From contig NC_007954.1 of NCBI RefSeq assembly GCF_000013765.1, positions 3,286,001-3,350,000 on the forward strand: a stretch of 64,000 bases of DNA, given 5' to 3'. The DNA comes from Shewanella denitrificans OS217. GTDB lineage: Bacteria > Pseudomonadota > Gammaproteobacteria > Enterobacterales > Shewanellaceae. Shown here piece by piece: positions 1 to 7,398 of this stretch. Position numbers and translations under genes: made by a program. Position 1 is the stretch's first letter. Each line of letters opens with the position of its first letter. The notes below the pieces were generated by a model. That model made no database searches and was not told where the DNA came from. It saw only the letters and a list, made by a program, of their open reading frames with translations.

Positions 1-237
1 GCCTTCGGTGATGTTGAAGATATCGTCCCTGGGATGCGTTTTATTGCCGAAACTGAAATGGGTCAGCGCCCCGTACAAGTTATGGAAGTAAAAGATGATG
101 TCGTCGTTGTCGATGGTAACCATCCTTTAGCTGGCCAAGCGTTGAATTTCAGCATTGAAGTGTTAGATGTGCGTGAAGCGACCGAAGAAGAACTGGCCCA
201 TGGCCACGTTCATGCCGCAGGCGGCTGTGGTCACTAA
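1..237 (+). CDS. slyD: SlyD-type FKBP peptidyl-prolyl isomerase, C-terminal part
   Basis: The reading frame is open from base 1, so the N-terminus lies outside the window; 78 residues are visible. The segment with GMRF, the VDGNHPLAG motif and the FSIEVLDVREAT stretch is the end of the FKBP domain of SlyD, a cytoplasmic proline isomerase, chaperone and metal-binding protein. The tail is rich in His and Cys (GHVHAAGGCGH), as expected for the nickel-binding tail, but much shorter than in E. coli SlyD. Two stop codons (TAA TAA) follow, then a strong terminator. Confidence 0.93.
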   Translation, partial: AFGDVEDIVPGMRFIAETEMGQRPVQVMEVKDDVVVVDGNHPLAGQALNFSIEVLDVREATEEELAHGHVHAAGGCGH

Positions 238-293
238 TAATAACTGCCACACGGATTAAGCAAATAAGCTAATCCGAAAGTGGTAATCATCTT

Positions 294-330
294 GGGTTTT
301 GCTCATATTATAGGCAAAACCCTTTTTTTT
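294..330 (+). terminator. Rho-independent terminator of slyD
   Basis: A perfect 9-bp stem (GGGTTTTGC at 294-302 with GCAAAACCC at 314-322) is followed by eight T residues. It sits 57 bases after the slyD stop and points the same way. Confidence 0.88.
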
Positions 331-496
331 AAGCTATAGTTGGTATAGTTGTGTGCACAAGGCTAGTCCTTGATATAAACAACTGAACGATTGAGCCGCA
401 TTATTTGGTTTTGACCTGTAAAGGAAAGTAACACCAGTCCCATAATGCGCTTTGCCCCCCATACAATAACAATTAATAGCGAGCGACGGAGTGCTT

Positions 497-871
497 ATGT
501 TAATTAAACCTATCTATGAACTCTTGCCTTTTACCTATATGGCAATTGGTGGTTTGAGTCTGCTGTATCTAGAGCCCAAATATGCAATTGCTGCGGCAAT
601 ATTAGTCTATATACTCGGCGCAAGGATCTATATTTTACGCTCCAACAACAGGCGCACGGATCTTAGACGAAAACGTAAGCAAGGCTTGATGCCTTCGGCT
701 GTGTACAACTACCTGCCATTTATTTGCATTCTAGCGGCAAGCGCCTTATATCGCTTTGTCCCTAAAGATTCCAGTGCGCTGATCGCCATTTGTTTGCTTA
801 CTTATGCGATTTACATTTTAATGCGCCGAGCCAGTTACCGTAATCACAGGGTGCCAGTATCGAGTTTTTAA
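497..871 (+). CDS. Small inner-membrane protein of unknown function
   Basis: 124 residues with about four hydrophobic segments: residues around 7-25, 29-47, then after a basic stretch (NNRRTDLRRKRK) two more near 72-90 and 92-110. The basic loop suggests a cytoplasmic connection between two helix pairs. I chose ATG 497 because GGAG at 488-491 lies five bases upstream; the GTG at 491 overlaps that site. I do not recognise the family and infer only membrane location. It is monocistronic, with its own terminator. Confidence 0.75.
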   Translation: MLIKPIYELLPFTYMAIGGLSLLYLEPKYAIAAAILVYILGARIYILRSNNRRTDLRRKRKQGLMPSAVYNYLPFICILAASALYRFVPKDSSALIAICLLTYAIYILMRRASYRNHRVPVSSF

Positions 872-893
872 GCCGAGATTTAGGCAGCAAACT

Positions 894-920
894 ATCGGGC
901 TGTAATCACAGCCCGATTTT
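894..920 (+). terminator. Rho-independent terminator
   Basis: Stem ATCGGGCTG (894-902) with CAGCCCGAT (909-917), six-base loop, then TTTT. It closes the small membrane-protein gene and separates it from the convergent trpR. Confidence 0.85.
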
Positions 921-962
921 TATTCCTAGCCTTAAGTTAACTGTCCCCAGTAAAGCCGTATA

Positions 963-1238
963 TTAAAGGATCAAGCCTTTTACTTTAGCCTTCTCTTCAG
1001 CCGTCATATGTTTAAGGTAGTTTGAGCAGCGTGTGATGGTCGCTATGCTAATCTCAAACTCCGCGGCAATCTGCCTTTGACTGAGATCCCCTGCTAGCAA
1101 CAACTGAAAAACCTTAAGACGACCGGCAACTGCGCTGCGCTCTTCTTCTGTTAGCAGCAAATTAAATAAGGTCGTGAGTTCAACCACATTGTTGTGTGTT
1201 AGCACTTTATCGACCACGAGTTCCCATCCAGCGCGCAT
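963..1238 (-). CDS. trpR: Trp operon repressor TrpR
   Basis: 91 residues covering nearly the whole TrpR fold. Recognisable landmarks are LLTEEERSAVAGRL and the helix-turn-helix stretch LSQRQIAAEFEISIATITRCSNYLK, with the typical TrpR ordering. TrpR binds tryptophan as co-repressor and shuts off tryptophan and common aromatic biosynthesis genes. The protein is a little shorter than E. coli TrpR (about 108), missing part of the variable N-terminus. It is convergent with the preceding gene. Its target genes are not in this window, although aromatic pathway genes lie 2.5-7 kb away. Confidence 0.93.
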   Translation of the reverse strand: MRAGWELVVDKVLTHNNVVELTTLFNLLLTEEERSAVAGRLKVFQLLLAGDLSQRQIAAEFEISIATITRCSNYLKHMTAEEKAKVKGLIL

Positions 1239-1505
1239 CTAATTCCTCTTTTGTCATGCCATGGCAGTACAGATTGTAACAACACAAGCCATAAACTGAC
1301 AGGTGATAGCCTGATGTAAATCTTCAGCAAACCAAATTGATGTCAGCTTGCCTTTCCAATAGGTAACACGCCTGATACTCGCTGAGGCCAAACAGGTACA
1401 AACTGAAACAAAATATTTTTAAAAAAGTAATTGAAACAAGATAATATAAGCCAGAATAATTTCGATAAATCGTGATTAAGCCATATAACTTATAAGAGAG
1501 TCATA

Positions 1506-1955
1506 ATGAAAAAATTCGCAATCGCGCTATTAGGCACTAGCTTATTAGCCTCAGTCGCTCAGGCTAACAACTTCGATGATGCCAACGATGCAATTAACTA
1601 CCGTCAATCTGCTTTCGGATTAATTGCCTATCAGTTTGGCGATATGAGTGCCATGTTAAAAGGCAAAAAAGAATTCAACCAAGCCGTTTTTGCCAGTCGA
1701 GCAAGCAATGTTGCAGCCTTGGCTAAACTCCCCCATGAAGGTTTTATTCCGGGTTCAGAAAAAGGTAAGACAGATGCTTCAGCCAACATTTGGCAGGATA
1801 AAGCCGATTTCGATGACAAGATGGCTGCATTTGTTAATAACGCCGCGTTACTGGCTCAAGCGGCCCAAACCGGCGATAAAAACTCAATGAAGCAAGCCTT
1901 TATGGAGACAGGAAAAAGCTGTAAAGGCTGTCATGACGTTTATAAAAAAGACTAA
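1506..1955 (+). CDS. Cytochrome c' (class II c-type cytochrome)
   Basis: 149 residues. An N-terminal signal peptide ends near SVAQA/NN (residue 20), giving a periplasmic protein. The haem-binding CKGCH motif sits close to the C-terminus, the hallmark of class II cytochromes, and the rest fits a four-helix bundle (residues 22-149). Cytochromes c' bind NO and CO and are linked to nitrosative stress resistance. The next gene, convergent, encodes a b-type cytochrome, a pairing known from other bacteria. A purine-rich site (GAGAG) precedes ATG 1506. Confidence 0.92.
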   Translation: MKKFAIALLGTSLLASVAQANNFDDANDAINYRQSAFGLIAYQFGDMSAMLKGKKEFNQAVFASRASNVAALAKLPHEGFIPGSEKGKTDASANIWQDKADFDDKMAAFVNNAALLAQAAQTGDKNSMKQAFMETGKSCKGCHDVYKKD

Positions 1956-2024
1956 TTGACCCAAGTTAAGCGGTGGTATTTGCCATCGCTTAACTAAACG
2001 CTACCAAGCAAAACGTAAAGCCTA

Positions 2025-2699
2025 TTAGATATAATCTAACACGGGTTTCAGTAAATAGAGCCACACAGGTAGTGCGAATGCTGCCACTATAATTAAAGCA
2101 ATCACCCCCGACTTCATCTTTGGAGTGCTCACAGGCGCATGTTCAACACTAAGCACTTTATCACCGGTAAACATGGGCTTGATAAGGTTCTCGCCTTTAA
2201 ACCAATGAAATAATACCGCCAAGATGTGCACTGCAACGCACCCGAGCAGTACATTAAAATTAGTCTTATGCAGCCATGTTAATCCTAACGCCACCGACTC
2301 ATCCACAAGATAAAACAAAGGGCCTTCAGTAAAAATTTCATCGGTTGAAAACAAGCCAGTGACTAATTGAGTCAATAACACAGTCAGCATCAAGAGCACC
2401 ATATAACCACCCAAAGGGTTATGGCCAATCGACTGGGGTTTAGGTGTAGTAGTTAAATAGTTAAGCGCCTGAGATGGTGGCACAACAAAGGCCTTAAATT
2501 TTGCAGTATCACTACCAACAAATCCCCAAAGCAGACGAAAGCTAATTAAAATCAATAAACAATATGCTAGCACTTGATGCCATTGCATCTCGCCTTGCTC
2601 GGCCGTTAGCCAGAGTCCACCGAGTAGAATAAACATTAACCAATGAAATAAGCGGGTTGAAACATCCCACACTCTGACTTTTATCTCAGCTGAACTCAT
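2025..2699 (-). CDS. Cytochrome b561 family membrane protein
   Basis: About 224 residues. Starts with VWDVSTRLFHWLMFILLGGLWL, the usual first helix of bacterial b-type cytochromes (Ni-Fe hydrogenase/cytochrome b561 family), with His in RLFHW as probable haem ligand; further His residues occur in WHQVLAYCLL, LHKTNF and VAVHILAVLFHWFKGENL. Four main transmembrane helices plus a C-terminal one. It likely passes electrons between quinols and periplasmic c-type cytochromes; the neighbouring cytochrome c' is the obvious partner. ATG 2699 was chosen over ATG 2720 because GGAAAAG lies just upstream of it. Confidence 0.86.
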   Translation of the reverse strand: MSSAEIKVRVWDVSTRLFHWLMFILLGGLWLTAEQGEMQWHQVLAYCLLILISFRLLWGFVGSDTAKFKAFVVPPSQALNYLTTTPKPQSIGHNPLGGYMVLLMLTVLLTQLVTGLFSTDEIFTEGPLFYLVDESVALGLTWLHKTNFNVLLGCVAVHILAVLFHWFKGENLIKPMFTGDKVLSVEHAPVSTPKMKSGVIALIIVAAFALPVWLYLLKPVLDYI

Positions 2700-2720
2700 A
2701 ACATCTTTTCCGATCCGCAT

Positions 2721-3066
2721 TTAACTAAGCAGTATTTTAACCACAAACGCTGTTGATACCAATCTGCTGGGACTTGAAATTTAATATCGAGTGTAGAGTG
2801 AATAATTAAAATCACTCGTTCAATTGACGTGCATTTTGTTGTTGGCGGGCTGTTACTGCAGAATATGCTGAGAGGTTATCCCATCCAATATGCGCTCATT
2901 TATTTTCGTACACAAGTAAATCCACAGCATTTTTTAGCATTATTGTCTAAGCGATCAAATTTACTGCAGTCACGTGATTCAAGCCAAAAAAGTGTGACTT
3001 TGATCACGCTTTTTCTGACAAACCTTGCTAATCTGAAGTTAAGCACATAACAGAAGGTTCAAAAAT
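2721..3066. other. Intergenic region with raiA promoter
   Basis: 346 bases between the divergent cytochrome b and raiA genes. The right part holds the CRP-type site and extended -10 listed separately. The left part is AT-rich, and I see no gene in it; a short open frame at 2829-3050 lacks a ribosome site and family features. Confidence 0.6.
2993..3034 (+). promoter_or_regulatory. CRP site and extended -10 promoter of raiA
   Basis: TGTGACTTTGATCACG (2993-3008) matches the CRP consensus TGTGA-N6-TCACA at nine of ten positions. An extended -10, TGC-TAATCT, ends at 3034, predicting transcription start near 3041. The CRP site is then centred at about -41, the class II activator position. This would tie ribosome hibernation to cAMP levels. 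The site is seen; binding is inferred. Confidence 0.68.
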
Positions 3067-3420
3067 ATGCTGAAAATCACAAGCAAACAACTTGAAGTCA
3101 CAGCTCTTATTCGTGAACGTATTGAAAATCGCTTAGAAAAATTATCCCGGCATGATCTTCATCTCATCAATCCACATGTCATTATTACCCAAGAAAAACA
3201 GCTCTTTAAAATTGAAACTTCTGTTGGCTTACCCACAGGAGAGTTATTTGCTCAGGCGAAAAGTGAAAACCTTTACGCAGCTATTACGGCAATGGGACAA
3301 AAGCTGGAAAAACAGCTCAACCGCCTGACTCATAAACCCCAAGCTCAACGCCATGGTGACCTCAATATTGAGACCCAAGATGACTTTGAGTATGACTATA
3401 AGGAGGAAAACGCCGCTTGA
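3067..3420 (+). CDS. raiA: Ribosome hibernation factor RaiA/HPF (YfiA family)
   Basis: 117 residues, short form of the HPF/RaiA family, with the N-terminal ITSKQLEVTALIRERIENRLEKL and the YAAITAMGQKLEKQLNRLTHK helix typical of the beta-alpha-beta-beta-beta-alpha fold. It binds the decoding centre of the 30S subunit in stationary phase or stress and blocks translation. The acidic tail (QDDFEYDYKEENAA) resembles RaiA rather than the shorter HPF. In E. coli raiA lies directly upstream of pheL-pheA, the same arrangement as here. Confidence 0.93.
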   Translation: MLKITSKQLEVTALIRERIENRLEKLSRHDLHLINPHVIITQEKQLFKIETSVGLPTGELFAQAKSENLYAAITAMGQKLEKQLNRLTHKPQAQRHGDLNIETQDDFEYDYKEENAA

Positions 3421-3441
3421 AATGTGTAATGTCCAACCATA

Positions 3442-3464
3442 GCGCGCCTCTTGGGTGCGCTTTT
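3442..3464 (+). terminator. Rho-independent terminator of raiA
   Basis: GCGCGCC (3442-3448) pairs with GGGTGCGC (one G-T pair) ending at 3460, followed by TTTT. It separates raiA from the pheL-pheA leader. Confidence 0.8.
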
Positions 3465-3499
3465 CATTTATGCCAATCTTATTAATGAGTAGAATTCTA

Positions 3500-3528
3500 T
3501 TGACACTCTAGGGCTAGCGTTTTAGTTT
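3500..3528 (+). promoter_or_regulatory. Possible pheL-pheA promoter
   Basis: TTGACA (3500-3505) and TAGTTT (3523-3528) are 17 bases apart. This would start the RNA almost at the leader ATG (3535), leaving no ribosome site, so the real start may be further upstream; a TAGAAT at 3490-3495 is an alternative -10. Confidence 0.4.
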
Positions 3529-3534
3529 TAAGCT

Positions 3535-3588
3535 ATGAAGACGACATCATTTTTTACTTTCTCACAGTTTTTTATTCGGCCTACCTAG
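3535..3588 (+). CDS. pheL: phe operon leader peptide PheL
   Basis: A 17-codon frame reads MKTTSFFTFSQFFIRPT and stops with TAG. Five of the 17 residues are Phe, three of them adjacent to the region that folds, as in E. coli PheL. Ribosome stalling at Phe codons when charged tRNA-Phe is low would favour the antiterminator and let transcription enter pheA. Its position, directly before a terminator and pheA, is the main support. The ribosome site is weak. Confidence 0.85.
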   Translation: MKTTSFFTFSQFFIRPT

Positions 3589-3652
3589 GAGGCGGTTTTT
3601 CTGTGTGAAAGCAAAATGAAAATACCTAAGCCTCCCACTGGAGGCTTTTTTA
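3578..3652 (+). promoter_or_regulatory. pheA transcription attenuator
   Basis: Three alternative pairings can be drawn. Segment GCCT/AGGC (3579-3593) forms the early pause hairpin overlapping the leader stop. Segment GGAGGC at 3588-3593 can instead pair with GCCTCC at 3630-3635 (antiterminator). The terminator proper is AGCCTCC (3629-3635) with GGAGGCT (3640-3646), four-base loop, then a T run to 3652. This mutual exclusivity is the classic amino acid attenuator layout. Confidence 0.85.
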
Positions 3653-3699
3653 TTGCTAAGCGTTAATCCATTGATTCACTTTAAGCGGGATAAGTATTT

Positions 3700-5688
3700 A
3701 TGAGCACACCACCGACACTCGATAGCACCAGAGAACAAATAACCGCACTGGATAATGAGCTGTTAACTTTGTTAGCTAAACGCAGAAACCTAAGCTTAGA
3801 TGTCGCCCGCAGTAAAGAAGTCGATATACGCCCCATTAGAGATACCCAAAGGGAGAAAGAGCTGCTGGCAAGGCTAGTACAAAAAGGCAGGGAGCAAGGG
3901 CTAGATGCGCACTTTGTGGTGTCGCTTTACCAAAGCATCATAGAAGACTCAGTACTTAATCAACAGGCATTCCTCCACGGCCGCGCGAATCCAGATACTC
4001 AGAAACAACAATACGCCGTCGCTTATCTCGGCGCCAAGGGATCTTACTCTTACTTAGCAGCATCCCGATATTGCCAGCGCAGGCAAGTAAATATGCTGGA
4101 TTTAGGTTGCCAGAGCTTCGATGACATTATTCAAGCGGTGGAATCAGGTCATGCCGATTATGGCTTCCTGCCCATTGAAAACACCTCTTCAGGCTCCATC
4201 AATGAAGTCTACGACGTCTTGCAACACACCAGTTTGTCTATTGTTGGCGAAACGACCATTGAAGTTGGCCACTGCTTACTCACCAAGGCTGATGCTGCAC
4301 TTAACGAGATAAAAACCGTTTATGCTCATCCTCAACCCATCAGCCAATGCAGTAAATATTTAAGCCAGCATCCAGAGTTTAAACTGGAATATTGTGCAAG
4401 CAGCGCCGAAGCAATGACCAAGGTAATTAACGCCAAAGATAATAGCGTTGCCGCCATAGGCAGTGCAGAAGGCGGCGCCCTGTATCAACTGCATCCACTG
4501 GTTAAAGGGCTCGCCAACCAAAAAATCAACCAAAGCCGTTTTATTATCGTCGCCCGTAAAGCCGTTGATGTGCCAACGCAATTGCCAGCCAAAACCACCT
4601 TGATTATGGCCACAGGACAACAACCTGGCGCCTTGGTAGAAGCCTTGCTCGCCTTAAGAAAGCATAATTTAAACATGTCTAAGCTCGAGTCCAGACCCAT
4701 TCCAGGTACCCCCTGGGAAGAGATGTTTTACCTTGATGTTGATGCCAACATTGCCAACCCGCAAATGCAAGATGCACTATTGGAATTATCGCGCTTAACG
4801 CGTTTTATCAAAGTGCTAGGTTGCTATCCCAGCGAGACGGTCAAACCGACCCAATTAAGCCAAGAGCAGCTTATACTCGCCCCAGACAGCTCCCGTATAG
4901 CGGCCCCAATAGAGCCAGTGCTAGCCCTCAAGGCACAGCCCCATTCTCGTAGCCATAAATCTCAAGATAGCCAAGTAAATTGCAAAGGCGTGGTTATTGG
5001 TGCGAAACCTTTGATCTCATTTGCCAAGATGGATTTATCACCAGGCAGTGAACTGCGTCAAGTAAATGAGAGCACTACAAGTTTTGAGTACAACGACTTT
5101 GAACATAAGATTAAAGCCTTAAAGGAAGCCGGCTTTCAAGCCGTTATCCTTAACCCTAAGCTGCCACAGAGTAAACTCACTTACTATTGCCAAACCTTAA
5201 GCCAAGCCGGACTGATGAGTATTCTAACCGTGGAAGATGGAGATGATATTGATGTCTTAAGCCGCGCCTCTGACATATTACTGCTGAGCGGCTCACAAAT
5301 GTACAATCAAACCTTGTTGGTGGAGCTTGGGACACTCACAAGCCCAGTGATCCTAGAGCGCCATCCCCTAGGGAGTATCAATGATTGGCTTCACGCCGCA
5401 GATTGCGTGTTAAGTACTGGCAACAAACAACTCATACTCTGTGATTCTGGGATAAGCAATCCGGCTCAGCCAGAGCGCCTCGCGCTAGATCTGGCGGCCT
5501 TAGTCGAAGTCAAGGGCCGCAGCCACTTGCCTGTGATCATCAATCCCAGCCAAAGTGTTGACTCAGTCATGCTTGCTAGCCAAGCACAAGCGGTAAAACA
5601 GCTGCAAGGCGATGGCATAGTATTGCCGTTTAAGGATATTCAAAGTTTGGAGCATTACAAAACCTGGATGCATAATCTCTATAGCTAG
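3700..5688 (+). CDS. pheA: Chorismate mutase/prephenate dehydratase with DAHP-synthase-like C-terminal extension
   Basis: 662 residues; E. coli PheA has 386. Order: AroQ chorismate mutase (about 5-90), prephenate dehydratase (about 105-285), ACT regulatory domain (about 298-375, with GALVEALL and ESRP at 330-333), a linker, then an extra domain (about 425-648). The dehydratase TRF motif reads SRF (279-281). The extra part matches the class I-beta DAHP synthase barrel (DILLLSGSQMYNQTLL, NDWLHAADCVLSTGNKQLILCDSG, SHLPVIINPS) but lacks the active-site residues: no GPCS, NPSQ instead of DPSH, ERHP instead of KRGM. It converts chorismate to phenylpyruvate in the cytoplasm; the extension is probably structural or regulatory. 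Controlled by the leader attenuator. Confidence 0.93.
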   Translation: MSTPPTLDSTREQITALDNELLTLLAKRRNLSLDVARSKEVDIRPIRDTQREKELLARLVQKGREQGLDAHFVVSLYQSIIEDSVLNQQAFLHGRANPDTQKQQYAVAYLGAKGSYSYLAASRYCQRRQVNMLDLGCQSFDDIIQAVESGHADYGFLPIENTSSGSINEVYDVLQHTSLSIVGETTIEVGHCLLTKADAALNEIKTVYAHPQPISQCSKYLSQHPEFKLEYCASSAEAMTKVINAKDNSVAAIGSAEGGALYQLHPLVKGLANQKINQSRFIIVARKAVDVPTQLPAKTTLIMATGQQPGALVEALLALRKHNLNMSKLESRPIPGTPWEEMFYLDVDANIANPQMQDALLELSRLTRFIKVLGCYPSETVKPTQLSQEQLILAPDSSRIAAPIEPVLALKAQPHSRSHKSQDSQVNCKGVVIGAKPLISFAKMDLSPGSELRQVNESTTSFEYNDFEHKIKALKEAGFQAVILNPKLPQSKLTYYCQTLSQAGLMSILTVEDGDDIDVLSRASDILLLSGSQMYNQTLLVELGTLTSPVILERHPLGSINDWLHAADCVLSTGNKQLILCDSGISNPAQPERLALDLAALVEVKGRSHLPVIINPSQSVDSVMLASQAQAVKQLQGDGIVLPFKDIQSLEHYKTWMHNLYS

Positions 5689-5736
5689 GGCTAATAGCTT
5701 AGCCCGCAAAAAATACAGAAACGCCAAAATGAATAA

Positions 5737-5760
5737 AGCCGAACTAAGTTCGGCTTTTTT
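5737..5760 (+). terminator. Rho-independent terminator of pheA
   Basis: AGCCGAAC (5737-5744) pairs with GTTCGGCT (5748-5755), then a T run. It lies between the convergent pheA and the next minus-strand gene. Confidence 0.88.
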
Positions 5761-5791
5761 GTCTGAGTTGAAGGATAAAGCAGTCAATTGC

Positions 5792-6127
5792 TTAAGGCGC
5801 TATTCCATCATGTAAACTTAACCAACCTTTGAAGATACGATAACAGAACCAGCTTATCGCTACCGTGTAGCATACTAGGCTCATCCACAGCTGCGGCGCA
5901 ACATAACCCAGCACAAGCAAAGGCAGCACTCCAATGATGCTGTGTCTTTGCCAGTTTAAATGTGCGGCGAGCAGCGAGGCTTGTGGCACTTGCTTTTGGC
6001 TCACATTAAGCCAAAAACTCAGCATCACAGGCATAAAAAACAAGGGAAATGCACTCATTAACCCATAAAGGAAGTGCGCAAGGGTAACATCCTCTGTCAA
6101 ATACACGTCAGCGTTACTTGCAGACAT
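5792..6127 (-). CDS. Small membrane protein, DUF4870-like, unknown function
   Basis: 111 residues with three predicted membrane helices (about 17-40, 60-80, 84-100). The sequence pattern, a first helix followed by a soluble loop with AHLNWQRHSI and an end with YRIFKGWLSLHDG, resembles small proteins of the DUF4870 type found in many proteobacteria. No catalytic motif is visible. It stands alone between pheA and tyrA, and a link to aromatic metabolism is only positional. Confidence 0.72.
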   Translation of the reverse strand: MSASNADVYLTEDVTLAHFLYGLMSAFPLFFMPVMLSFWLNVSQKQVPQASLLAAHLNWQRHSIIGVLPLLVLGYVAPQLWMSLVCYTVAISWFCYRIFKGWLSLHDGIAP

Positions 6128-6243
6128 AAGACCCCCTAATCGATTGAACCACTAAATTCACTAACGTATTTATTGCTTGATAATTTAACCATAAGCCGCG
6201 AAAGCCAATAACGCAATGAGGGGGTTTAATTTATCCTCAATGG

Positions 6244-7398
6244 CTATTCCCTTGGTTTCATATCATTGACAGACTCTAACATCATGCCACTCTCTCGAGC
6301 AAATGCGGGGGCATAATCCCCAAACCAAGTGGACACCTGACTAAACTGCCGAATAAATTCATCTCTATCTCCGCGCTTTAAGGTCTCCAATGCATGTTGA
6401 TAATGCTGCAGATAATCACTCATCAGCTGAACATTTCCAGGTTGCGCTAATATTATATCGGCGTATAACTCAGGGGCTTGAGCGAATAAACGTCCCACCA
6501 TAGCAAGCTCGAGTCGATAAATCGGTGAGCTAAAACGCAGTAAGTTGGCGATATCGGCGTTATTCTTGAATAGATTCAATCCGTAAACAAAACTTGAGAA
6601 ATGCCGCATTGCTTGAACGAGTTGCATGGCTTCATCATGATTTTTTGCATCGGTAATTTCAATCCGCGCCCCCCAGATAGCGATTTGATCTAAAAACCAT
6701 TGATATTTATCCTGTTGGCGCCCGTGGCAGACAACCACGACCTGTTTAGCAAAGCTGCCGACATCGGGGCCAAACATGGGGTGTAGCCCAAGAACAGGTC
6801 CACTATGAGCATCTAGCATAGCTCGCAGTGGCTCTGCCTTAACTGATGTCAGATCTGTAAGTATACAATCTGCTGGCAGCTGGCTTAATTCACGACGAAT
6901 AAGCGCACAAGTCAGGCTAATGGGCACTGAGACTATCACCATAGCCGCACCACTAAACAGTGCCTTCGCTTGTTGCCAGTCGTCTTTATCTAAGCTTTTA
7001 ACTTGATAACCGGACAAGCTCAGCATTTGACTAAAAAGCGCACCTAACTTACCGGCCCCTCCCACGATGACAATATGGCCGCTGTCAGGTTTAACTTGCT
7101 TAAAACCCACCTCTTTTTCATTCAAATAAGACTCACGCATCAAACGGCGCAACACATCTTCGATGAGTTGCGGCGATATCCCAAGCTTTGCGGCTTCATC
7201 ACGGCGTTTAGCAAGCATTGAAGCTTCACGATGCGGCGCATAGATAGGCACGCCAGCACCATGTTTCACCACCCCCACTTGGGCGACTAAATCTAATCGC
7301 TTACGCAGCAATAACAGTAACTGCTGATCCACGCCATCGATAAGATCCCTTAAGTGCTCAAGTTCTGCTGTGGTTTTCTCATTCATTGGTTGATCCAT
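6244..7398 (-). CDS. tyrA: Chorismate mutase/prephenate dehydrogenase (T-protein)
   Basis: 384 residues, close to the usual 373. N-terminal AroQ chorismate mutase (about 10-95: LRDLIDGVDQQLLLLLRKRLDLVAQVG and the APHREASMLAKRR motif), then a prephenate dehydrogenase with an NAD-binding GGAGKLG loop at 113-119 and the substrate region LHPMFGPD. It makes 4-hydroxyphenylpyruvate for tyrosine. The start codon follows the aroF stop immediately, so the two genes are co-transcribed and probably translationally coupled. Confidence 0.95.
   Translation of the reverse strand: MDQPMNEKTTAELEHLRDLIDGVDQQLLLLLRKRLDLVAQVGVVKHGAGVPIYAPHREASMLAKRRDEAAKLGISPQLIEDVLRRLMRESYLNEKEVGFKQVKPDSGHIVIVGGAGKLGALFSQMLSLSGYQVKSLDKDDWQQAKALFSGAAMVIVSVPISLTCALIRRELSQLPADCILTDLTSVKAEPLRAMLDAHSGPVLGLHPMFGPDVGSFAKQVVVVCHGRQQDKYQWFLDQIAIWGARIEITDAKNHDEAMQLVQAMRHFSSFVYGLNLFKNNADIANLLRFSSPIYRLELAMVGRLFAQAPELYADIILAQPGNVQLMSDYLQHYQHALETLKRGDRDEFIRQFSQVSTWFGDYAPAFARESGMMLESVNDMKPRE

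Noticed and set aside
2829..3050. 73-codon open frame before raiA
   Set aside because: It covers the CRP site and promoter of raiA, has no ribosome site and no protein-like pattern.
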